From positions 1-28,509 of the forward strand of contig CALSCO010001210.1 of NCBI GenBank assembly GCA_943704415.1: DNA of 28,509 bases, given 5' to 3'. How positions within the stretch are numbered: the first letter of the stretch is position 1; each line of letters opens with the position of its first letter. A model generated the notes under the pieces. That model made no database searches. It was not told the DNA's origin and was given only the letters and a program-made list of their open reading frames with translations. The DNA is from Parvularia atlantis. Its lineage: Eukaryota; Opisthokonta; Rotosphaerida. A program made the translations under genes and the position numbers. Positions 1-7,477 of the stretch are shown piece after piece.

Positions 1-117
1 GGGCGCGCGCACGGTTGAGCCGACGACGGCGCTGCGAACAAGCGGTGCGCGTCCACGTCTGATCGCGATACCGTCTGTATGCGCACCTAGCGTGGCCGCG
101 CACAGTCACGCGCGTCG

Positions 118-1130
118 ATGGAGTACCTGTTCAAGACGCTCGTGATCGGCGAGGCCGGCACCGGTGCGCATCGGGGTGGGCGGGCGGGCGCAGCGGGGGC
201 GCGCGATGCGGGCGCGGGACCGATGAGCGAGCGCGCGCGCGACAGGCAAGACGGCCATCATCCAGCGCTACGTAAAGAACGTGTACAACGCCAACTACAA
301 GTTTACCATCGGCGGTGCGCGGGCGCGGGCGCGCTGGGCGGGCGCGCTGGGGGGCATGCTGAGGCGCGGGCCGATCAGTGGACTTTGCGCTCAAGGTCGT
401 CCCGTGGAGCAAAGACGAGACCGTGCGGCTGCAGGTGCGCGTGCGCAGAGAGTGTCATCACGCGACCGGCGGCTGATGCGACTGCGCAGCTGTGGGACAT
501 TGCAGGCGCGGCGGGGGCGGCGGAGTAGGCGGCATCTGGGCGGGTGGCTGACGAAGGGGCACGTGCGCGCGCACAGGGCAGGAGCGTTTCGGGCGGATGA
601 CGCACATCTACTACAAGGACGCGTCGGCGTGCTTGATCGTGTTTGACATCACCACGCGGAGCAGCTTTGACGCCGTGGGCAAGTGGAAGCAGGACCTGGA
701 CAGCAAGGTGCACCTGCCCAACAACAAACCCGTGCCTTGCATCCTCCTGGCCAACAAAGTGCGCGCGATCGCGCGATCGTGCGCTCAGCGTCTGATCGGC
801 GGCGGCACGCGCTGCAAGTGCGACCTCAACTCGAGCTCGCGCATCCCGGACGCTGACATCGCGGCCAAGGCCAAGGAGCTGGGCTTCATCGCATGGTGTG
901 CGCGGGGCGGCGCCGCAAAGCTGCGCGAGGACTGACGTCCGCGCAGGTTTGCGGTCTCGGCCAAGGACAGCACCAACATCAACGAGGCGATGCGGTGCTT
1001 AATAGCGCACATCCTGCAGGAGGGCAGCTACACCACGCCCAACGCGCCCACGCCGGGCGTGGTGCCGGTGTCGATGCAGTCGTCGGACGCGACCACGCCC
1101 AGTGCGGGGGCATCTTCCTGCTGTTCGTAG
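118..1130 (+). CDS. rab32: Rab32/Rab38-family small GTPase
   Basis: Predicted 209-aa Rab GTPase. Exons are 118-163, 246-314, 379-434, 490-505, 577-758, 819-895 and 947-1130, totalling 630 nt in frame. Visible motifs are the P-loop GEAGTGKT (residues 11-18), switch II WDIAGQERFG (about 59-68), NKCD (122-125) and SAK (153-155). The IAGQ in switch II, where most Rabs have TAGQ, and the string DLDSKVHLPN are hallmarks of the Rab32/38/29 branch. That branch acts on lysosome-related organelles, phagosomes and mitochondria-associated membranes. The C-terminus reads SSCCS, a CCX-type double-cysteine geranylgeranylation signal. Introns are 51-82 bp. The fourth intron (506-576) appears to use a GC donor, because the invariant IAGQERF can only be restored that way. 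The start is the first ATG in frame with the conserved beta-1 strand. It converges with the dehydrogenase gene, with 119 bp between the stops and no other gene seen there. Confidence 0.93.
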
Positions 1131-1249
1131 GCTGTCGGTGCATGCATGTGAGATGAAGGGCGGGGTGCGCGGGGCAATGGGGCGGGGTGTGCGCGCGCAG
1201 ACAAGCGCAATGCGCACAAGCGCAGTCGGCACAGACCACATCACACAGA

Positions 1250-2263
1250 TCACGGCGACACACCGACGAGGTCGCACGAGACGACCCACAGCACACGCGC
1301 CAGCTCGGCGTTGCCCACCTGCGCATGGCGCAGGTGCGCGTACTCGACGTGGCAATCGCTGTAGAACTCGCCCTTGACGATCTCGGGCGAGAGCGCGGTG
1401 TACATCGTCGTGGACGCGCCCTGCTCGGTGTTCTTGTAGGTCATGGTCGCGAGGGCGTACCAGCCGCGCCAGTGCGGCAGATACGACGACACAGGCGGCC
1501 AGTGGCGCAGGAGGTCGGTCTCGAGGATGGAGCCCGGGTGCACGACCGCGCAGGTCACGTCGGCGCCGTCGCGATCAAAGCGCCGCTGCAGCTCCTGCAC
1601 GTGCAGGACGTTGGCGAGCTTGCTGTGGCCGTAGCGCTCCCAGCGGTCGTAGTGATGCGTGCCCGAGAGGTCGTCAAACATGATGCCGTGGTGCGGCGCG
1701 AAGATGTAGTGCCCGCGCGACGAGAGCAAGACGACGCGCGCCGGCGCGCTCGCCTTGAGCTTGTCGTAGAGCAGGTACGTGAACAGGAAGTGGCCGAGGT
1801 GGTTCACGCCAAACTGCTGCTCGAAGCCGTCGGCGGTCTTGGCGAACGGGGTCGCCATGATGCCCGCGTTGTTGATGAGCAGACGCAGCGGCAGGTCCAT
1901 CGCGAGGAAGGCCGCGGCGGCCGCGCGCACCGACGCGAGCGACGACAGGTCCAGGTCGAGCGGGCGCACGTCGGCCGTCGGCACGGCCTTGCGCAGGCGC
2001 TCGCACGTGTCGGCTGTCTTGCCCGGGCGCGCGGCGACGACGACGACCGCGCCGACCGACAGCAGCGCGCGCGCCGTCTCGAAGCCAAGGCCCGTGTTGG
2101 CGCCGGTCACGAGCGCGACGCGGCCCTTGGCGCGCTCGCCCAGGGCGTCTGCGACCTCCTGCGCTGTCGAGCGCGCGTGGAACGTCATTACCTCAAGATC
2201 CGAAACAGTTGAGATTCCCTCAGCAGGCTCACTAACATTCGCCGGTTCCTCATCAAGTTTCAT
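1250..2263 (-). CDS. short-chain dehydrogenase/reductase (retinol dehydrogenase/WWOX-like)
   Basis: Intronless reading frame of 337 aa for a classical SDR oxidoreductase. The Rossmann motif TGANTGLG lies at residues 53-60, NNAG at 131-134, the catalytic serine region LSSRGH near 180-185, and YGHSK at 211-215, so the catalytic Ser-Tyr-Lys set is present. The layout resembles retinol-dehydrogenase and WWOX-type SDRs, which reduce or oxidise lipid alcohols or aldehydes with NAD(P)H; the substrate cannot be told. The start is ambiguous. The first ATG (2263) places about the first 21 residues inside the terminal inverted repeat of the neighbouring transposon relic. The internal ATG at 2188-2186 (residue 26) lies 12 bp inside the gene from the element's edge and gives a normal-length SDR, so it is probably the ancestral start. 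The lack of introns is unusual in this window and might reflect retroposition or simple loss. Confidence 0.9.
   Translation of the reverse strand: MKLDEEPANVSEPAEGISTVSDLEVMTFHARSTAQEVADALGERAKGRVALVTGANTGLGFETARALLSVGAVVVVAARPGKTADTCERLRKAVPTADVRPLDLDLSSLASVRAAAAAFLAMDLPLRLLINNAGIMATPFAKTADGFEQQFGVNHLGHFLFTYLLYDKLKASAPARVVLLSSRGHYIFAPHHGIMFDDLSGTHHYDRWERYGHSKLANVLHVQELQRRFDRDGADVTCAVVHPGSILETDLLRHWPPVSSYLPHWRGWYALATMTYKNTEQGASTTMYTALSPEIVKGEFYSDCHVEYAHLRHAQVGNAELARVLWVVSCDLVGVSP
2201..2222 (+). repeat. left terminal inverted repeat
   Basis: 22-bp repeat beginning CGAAACAGTTGAGA, identical to the reverse complement of 2813-2834. A further shared block TAACATTCGC occurs just inside, near 2232-2241. 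It lies within the first 21 codons of the dehydrogenase reading frame. Confidence 0.85.
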
Positions 2264-2320
2264 GAGTCAACCGTGAGTCGTTCGAGTCAGCGAACTGCCA
2301 CACAAAAAACGCACCGTGTT

Positions 2321-2772
2321 TCACTGAGGTATAGGCCCCGATGCGGGTCGGACACGCGGTTGTGCAATGCGTGTTCCTTGCCGCAAAAACTCAAGGCTGG
2401 CCACTGGCATGTGCGCCTTGAAGAGCGTGCCGATGTTGCGCGCACCGTTGACGTCGCGGTTCCACGTCCAGTTACAGACACTTTTGCAGTGCTTGGAAGC
2501 CATGAACCACGACACGAGGACGCCGAAGCGGGCGTTGGCGTCGACCTGCCGCACGAACTCAGCAAGAAGGCGGTCGGCCCGGGCGACGGCCTGCCATGGT
2601 GTGAAGAGTGTTCGGTGAAGCGACGAGCGGCCTTCTCCAGCGCCTGGTGCACCGACATCACGACGGTCGAGTGCTTGGTCTTGTAGTCGCCGGCGTCGTC
2701 ATTGCCCCCCCTCCCCCGTTGGCGTCCTTTTTGCGCTTCGGCGGCAGCGGCGGCCGCCGCAGTGAGTTTCAT
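2321..2772 (-). pseudogene. Fanzor/TnpB-like (IS605 OrfB-type) C-terminal fragment, frameshifted
   Basis: Two overlapping minus-strand frames together look like the end of a TnpB-family protein. The upstream frame starts at the ATG at 2772 and reads through alanine-rich and glycine-rich stretches into KTKHSTVVMSVHQALEKAA. The downstream frame (about 2620-2321) contains MASKHCKSVC and then CNWTWNRDVNGARNI before a stop. A Cys-x-x-x-Cys knuckle followed by NRDVN(A/G)ARNI is the signature of the zinc-finger and last RuvC motif in TnpB and eukaryotic Fanzor nucleases. The RuvC-I and RuvC-II regions are absent and the frames are offset, so no active nuclease is encoded. Family assignment rests on this one signature. 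Confidence 0.62.
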
Positions 2773-2812
2773 GTCAATACACGGCGTAGTTGCTGCGAAT
2801 GTTATTACGTAG

Positions 2813-2834
2813 TGAGGGAATCTCAACTGTTTCG
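2813..2834 (-). repeat. right terminal inverted repeat
   Basis: Reverse-complement copy of 2201-2222 with no mismatch. The inner shared block GCGAATGTTA (the complement of TAACATTCGC) lies just to its left, near 2796-2805. Both ends also carry an ATGAAACT string further in. Confidence 0.85.
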
Positions 2835-2906
2835 ATCGTGACAGTGTCGATCCGTGGCTAGCGGCGGTACATTTGCGTTTGAACCGCGCACAGGCTGCGG
2901 CCGGGC

Positions 2907-4586
2907 TCACAGCTTGGCGTCGACCGGGCGGATGTGCGTCGCGTCGACGACGGGGAAGGGGCACTTGACGCCGAGGGCCTCGCCCACGCGCAGGCCCGAC
3001 GTCAGCCCGTCCTCGTGGAAGCCGTAGTTGGTCCAGGCGCCGCAGAACCACGTGTTGCGCTTGCCCTGGATCGACGCGAGGCCCTGCTGCGCCGCGATCG
3101 TCTGCGGTGTGAGGCGGAGCGGCGGCGGTCAGCGCTTCACGCCGCCGCGCGAGCAACAGACGCACGTCGGCGGTGTAGCACGGGTGCTCGTACGACATCT
3201 CGGTGATGACCGTGTCCTTGCGCGGCTCGACGACCGGGTTGAGCGTAACAAAGACGGCCTCGCTGTCGGTCTGGGGCAGGAACGGCTGGAGGCGGTTCAT
3301 CCAGTACGTCAGGCAGACCTCCGGGTCCTGCGCGCCCGCGCCCGCCGTGGCCGCCGCGGGCCGCTTGGCGAGGTAGTTCCAGGACGACCAGATGCTGCGG
3401 ATGCGCGGCATGAGGGCCGTGTCGCGGTGGACGACGGCGCGGTTGGCCTTGTACTTGACCAGGCCGAGCACGCGCCGCTCGTCCGGTGAGGCGTCGGTGA
3501 GGAGGCGCAGGCTCTGGTCGCCGTGGCACGCGAGCACGACGTGGTCAAACAGTTCCTCGCGGCCGTGGGCGTCGCGTACGACCACGCGGCCGTCGGCCGT
3601 GCGGCGAATCGCGGCGACGGGGGTCTTGACGCGCACGTCGGCGGCCTTGCGCAGGGCCGGGGCGATGTAGGAGCGGCTGCCCTGGCTAACAGTGAGCCAG
3701 GTCGGGCGGTCGAAGATCTGCATGAAGCGGTGGTTGTGGTAGAAGCGCAGCAGGGTCACGGCGGGGAACTTGAGCATCTCGCCTGGCGGCGTGGACCAGA
3801 TCGAAGCCGACATGGGCAAGAGGTAGTTGACCCGAAACGACTCAGAATAGCCGTTGCGGTCGAGGTACTCGCCCAGGGTCATGCGCAGCGCGGCCTCGTC
3901 CTTGCGCAGCAGGAACGCCGTGCCCTCGCGGTTGAAGCGGAGCATGTCCCAGACCATGCGGTGGAACGACCAGCTGAAGATGTTGCTCCACTGCGCAAAC
4001 AGTGTCGACAGGTTGTCGCCGGCCCACTCGAACGCGCCCGCGTTGGCGCTGACTGAGAAGGACATGTCGCTCGGCACGATCTGTCGCGGGAGCGGTCGCG
4101 TGGCGGGCGTGGTTTGTGCGGTGCATGTGGCAGGGGCGGTGTGCGGCGACACGTGCGAGCGAGTGAGCATGGGCGCAGCGCAGGCGACGGGCGCACCTCG
4201 ACGCCGAGCTCCTTGGCCCAGTTGAGAAAGTTGGGGTACGTCGCCGGGTTGCAGACGATGAAGCCCGTGTCGACCGGCACGGTGCTGCGGCACGGTGAGC
4301 AGCGCGGACCGCATGTACCACAGCGGGCACACCGCGGGCCACCGGCGGGCGGGCTGACGAGCGGGACGTCGATCGTGTGCGTGTGGCCGCCTGCGCGCGG
4401 ACCGTTGAGCGTTGCGACGACGACGGCGCGCGGGCACCGATGTAGTCGTCCTTCTCGTACACGACGACCTCGTGCTCGCGCGACAGCAGCCACGCCGCGC
4501 CGATGCCCGACACGCCCGACCCGACCTGCGCGCGCGCCTCAATGAACGGACGCGCGAGCGGGGCGGCTCACGATCGCGACGCGCAT
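2907..4586 (-). CDS. FAD/NAD-binding amine-oxidase-like protein (COG2907 type)
   Basis: Predicted 452-aa flavoprotein. Exons in transcription order are 4586-4572, 4525-4438, 4390-4333, 4284-4197, 4080-3166 and 3101-2907, totalling 1359 nt. The first coding exon is only 15 nt. Splicing it to exon 2 gives MRVAIVGSGVSGIGAAWLL, a textbook GxGxxG dinucleotide-binding start, and YEKDDYIGGHTHTIDV follows. Other family landmarks are VPVDTGFIVCN, LPMSASIWS and the C-terminal WFCGAWTNYGFHEDGL, typical of stand-alone COG2907 proteins. The same domain is fused to cyclopropane-fatty-acid synthase in plants and some protists; no such fusion exists here. The substrate is unknown. The gene is divergent from the glutamate-cysteine ligase gene, with 111 bp between start codons, and its stop lies 73 bp from the transposon relic. 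Confidence 0.88.
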
Positions 4587-4697
4587 GGCCGATGGTGTCA
4601 GGATTCTGTTTTGGCGTGCGAACCAGCCAATCGGTGAGCACTACCGTACGTCATCTGACATTGGTCGGCACGCTAGAGTCAGTTGCTTTGGTTCACG
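4587..4697. promoter_or_regulatory. candidate bidirectional promoter with paired CCAAT boxes
   Basis: The 111 bp between two divergent start codons contain CCAATCGG at 4627-4634 and an inverted CCAAT (ATTGG, 4660-4664) followed by TCGG, so each direction has one CCAAT-like element. The stretch is less GC-rich than the flanking genes and has no TATA box that I can see. Function is inferred only from position and motif. Confidence 0.35.
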
Positions 4698-7308
4698 ATG
4701 GGCCTGCTGTCCAAGGGCACGCCGCTGACGTGGGAGGTGCGTGCGGGCGTGCTGGGCGTCGGCGTGCTGGGCGTCGGCGTGCTGGGCGTGTGTGCGGGTG
4801 GGAGGCGAGTCGGAATCGACGTTGCTTAGCTAACCGGTCGTCGCAGGAGGCGCAGCAGCACGCTGAGCACGTGCGCAAGCACGGCGTGCGCCAGTTTGTC
4901 AACATCTGGCGGCGCCTGCGCGGCGTGATGCACCAGGAGCTGCTGTGGGGCGACGAGGTCGAGTACGTGCTCGTGCAGCTACGCGAGGGCCCGGACGGAG
5001 CGCGCCGCCCCAAACTGCTTCTGCGCGGCGCGGAGCTGCTGGCGACGCTGCAGCAGCCCGAGCTGGACGCGCACGGCGGGCCGGTCGACGTCCTCTGGCG
5101 CCCCGAGTACGGCCAATACATGCTCGAGAGCACACCGGGCGCGCCCTACGGCTCATCGGCGCACGAGTTTCTCGCGGTCGAGCCGAGCATGGTCCTGCGG
5201 TGCGCCCCCCCCCCCCCCCCCCCCCCCCGCTGCGCGCGCTGCGTCCGTTTGGTCGTTGAGCGCATCGCAGGCGCAAGCTCGTCAAGCAGCTGCTCGGCGT
5301 GGACGAGCACCTCATGACCATCACGGCCTTCCCGCGCCTGGGTTCGCCGCACTTTCTCGAGCCCGACTGCGCGCCGCTGGGCAAGGCCGCGCAGTCGCTG
5401 TTCATCCCGGACGAGGCCATCAACGACATCCACCCGCGCTTCCGCACGCTCACGGCCAACATCCGCAAGCGGCGCCAGTCCAAGGTCGCGATCAACCTGC
5501 CGATCTTCAAGGACACGCACACACCCTCGCCCTTTGTTGAGCAGTTCCCGCCCTCGCCCTACCCGAACGGGGCCACGGCAGCGCTGCCGGACCACATCTA
5601 CATGGACTGCATGTGCTTTGGCATGGGCTGTTGCTGCCTCCAGGTCACCTTCCAGGCGTGCAGCCTGGACGAGGCGCGCCTGCTCTACGATCAGCTCGCG
5701 CCCTGGAGCCCTGTCTTGGTGCGTTTGGTTGGTGTGGTTGTTGATTGGCGAGCGGCATGCTGTGGTCTGGGTTGCGGGTTGTGGCTGTTGTGGCGGGCGG
5801 TGCGCTGAGGTTGGTGCGGCTTGCACGGCGGGCGGTGTGCGGCGGTGGGTGCGGCTTGCACGGCGGGCGGTGTGCGGCGGTGGGTGCGGCTTGCACGGCG
5901 GGCGGTGTGCGGCGGTGTGGCCCAATCGTGCACGCTCTCGCTCGCTCTGCGGCGCACGCGCTCACATCCTCGCCCCGCGGCGCACGCACCACGAACAGCT
6001 CGCGCTGACGGCCGCCGCACCGATCTTCCGCGGGTACCTGGCCGACGTCGACGTGCGATGGCAAGTGATCTCGGGCTCGGTGGACGACCGCACGCCCGAG
6101 GAGCGCGGCCTCGAGGTGCGGCTGACTGTGTCGCACACACCGTATACCTGCGGCTGACTTTGTGTCGTGCACACCGTATACCCGCGGCTGACCCTGTGTC
6201 GTGCACACCGCACCGCATGACCACACGAACAGCCGCTCAAGCACAACAAGTTCCGCATCCCCAAGTCGCGCTACGACTCGATTGACTCGTTCCTGTCGGA
6301 CGGCCCCGACTACCGCCCCGAGTACAACGACGTCGAGCTCGTGTACGACCAGGCGATCTACGACGAGCTGCGGCAGGAGGGTGTGCGCGCGGCTCGTGAC
6401 GAGGCCCGGGCTCACGGGCACGCAGGCGTGGACCACTTGCTGGCGCGGCACATCGCCCACCTGTTTATCCGCGACCCGCTCGTCATCTACCGCGAGCTGC
6501 TCAACCAGGACGACGAGCAGTCGACCGACCACTTTGAGGCACGCGCGTCGGCCTGGGCGCGCTCGTGCTTAACCGCCGGTCTCGCAGAACATCCAATCGA
6601 CCAACTGGCAGACGATGCGCTTCAAGCCCCCGCCGCCCAACAGCCCCATCGGCTGGCGCGTCGAGTTCCGCTCGATGGAGGTGCAACTGACCGACTTTGA
6701 GAACGCTGCCTTCGTGGTCTTCATCGTCCTGCTCACGCGCGCGATCCTCTCGTTCAACCTCAACTTTTACATCCCCATGTCCAAGGTGCGCTGTCGCGCT
6801 GGCCCTAGTCTGCGTGTGCCAACCCCGCGGCCCGGTGCAGATCGAAGCCAACATGCAGACGGCGTTCAAGCGCGACGCGTGCCGCACGCAGAAGTTTTAC
6901 TTTCGCAAAAACGTCTTCTCGTGCCGCGATGCGCCGAGGGCGGCCGGCCCGGTCGAGGACGAGTACGACCTGTTCACAATGGACGAGATCTTCAACGGGC
7001 GCGCGGGCACGCCGTTCCAGGGCATCTTGCCTCTGCTGTCGTCGTACCTGGACTCGATCAACGCCAACTACGAGACACGCTGCGCGGTCGGGCGGTACCT
7101 CGAGTTCCTGTCGCGGCGTGCGTCGGGCGAGCTCGTGACGCCGGCGACGTGGATGCGCTCGTTTGTGCAGACGCATTCGGCGTACAAGCACGACTCGGTC
7201 GTGCCGGACGAGGTTGCGTTTGACCTGCTGCGCAAGTGCGCCGAGCTGGCCGAGGGCACGGCCAACGTGCCCGAGCTCCTCGGCGGCTTCAACAAGCGCC
7301 GTCTCTGA
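4698..7308 (+). CDS. GCLC: glutamate-cysteine ligase catalytic subunit
   Basis: Predicted 627-aa eukaryotic gamma-glutamylcysteine synthetase, the ATP-dependent first and rate-limiting step of glutathione synthesis in the cytosol. Exons are 4698-4736, 4847-5199, 5271-5718, 5999-6115, 6233-6380, 6426-6538, 6588-6785 and 6841-7308, totalling 1884 nt; length matches the animal and fungal enzymes. Landmarks are [15 protein letters not shown] at the N-terminus, [20 protein letters not shown], the metal-site-containing segment around [39 protein letters not shown] and [16 protein letters not shown]. The sixth intron (6539-6587) uses a GC donor, since HFE must join directly to NIQSTNW. Three introns hold minisatellites and one holds a 24-nt C run. 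The 3' end converges on the MT-A70-like gene with 169 bp between stops. Confidence 0.96.
4749..4790 (+). repeat. 15-bp minisatellite in GCLC intron 1
   Basis: About 2.8 tandem copies of GTGCTGGGCGTCGGC lie within the 110-bp first intron (4737-4846). Confidence 0.85.
5205..5228 (+). repeat. 24-nt poly(C) tract in GCLC intron 2
   Basis: An uninterrupted run of 24 C residues begins a few bases after the donor site of the 71-bp intron (5200-5270). Its exact length could be affected by sequencing or assembly error, but it lies outside coding sequence. Confidence 0.9.
5814..5917 (+). repeat. 35-bp minisatellite in GCLC intron 3
   Basis: Three near-identical 35-bp units start at 5814, 5849 and 5884, each beginning GTGCGGCTTGCACGG, inside the 280-bp intron 5719-5998. 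Each unit begins with a sequence resembling the local splice-donor consensus. Confidence 0.9.
6118..6216 (+). repeat. 32-34-bp imperfect minisatellite in GCLC intron 4
   Basis: Three imperfect copies beginning GCGGCTGAC start at 6118, 6150 and 6184. The first unit is continuous with the donor site of the intron 6116-6232, so the repeat seems to have arisen by tandem duplication from the donor end. Confidence 0.85.
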
Positions 7309-7330
7309 TGGCTTTGTGTTGTTGTTAGCG

Positions 7331-7370
7331 CGTGATGGGTCGTGTTGGAGCGTGATGGGGCGTGTTGGCG
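7331..7370. repeat. 20-bp tandem duplication between convergent genes
   Basis: Two 20-bp units beginning CGTGATGGG lie in the 169-bp interval between the GCLC stop and the MT-A70-like stop. Nothing else gene-like is seen there. Confidence 0.7.
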
Positions 7371-7477
7371 AGCGCGTGGCGCCTGATAGCGCGTGGGCTA
7401 GGCGGGCAAGGCGGGCATGGCGCGCGCGTGGACACAGAAGCTGTTCACCCTTGAGCGGGCCCCGACCACAGGCAGGC

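Larger units (their letters stand above)
2201..2834. mobile_element. short DNA-transposon relic with terminal inverted repeats and a Fanzor-like remnant
   Basis: A 634-bp interval is bounded by perfect 22-bp inverted repeats, followed on each side by a second shared 10-bp block (TAACATTCGC) after a diverged spacer. Between them lies a minus-strand remnant ending in a TnpB/Fanzor-type zinc-finger and RuvC-end signature. The interior is AT-richer than the surrounding genes. A short ATC flanks both ends (2198-2200 and 2835-2837) and could be a target duplication, but it is too short to be sure. The element sits between the 5' end of the dehydrogenase gene and the 3' end of the FAD-oxidoreductase gene, in what would otherwise be intergenic space. 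Fanzor proteins are known to ride on several eukaryotic DNA transposon types. Which superfamily supplied the transposase here cannot be seen, because no transposase is present. Confidence 0.72.

Noticed and set aside
1187-2212. 341-codon open frame on the plus strand opposite the dehydrogenase
   Set aside because: It is the antisense shadow of a real SDR gene in GC-rich DNA. It has no recognisable domain and is Arg/Val-biased as expected from complementary codons.
2813-2906. Larger or virus-like element at the relic
   Set aside because: No capsid, integrase, polymerase or LTR-like text was seen between or near the inverted repeats; only the short TIR element is supported.
2287-4641. 784-codon continuous minus-strand frame spanning the transposon relic and the FAD gene
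   Set aside because: It only partly follows the true FAD exons, crosses several conserved splice sites and reads the relic in the wrong frame for its signature. It is a chance long frame.
5645-6532. Long minus-strand frame opposite GCLC exons and intron repeats
   Set aside because: It reads minisatellite DNA and the complement of a conserved enzyme; no family features.
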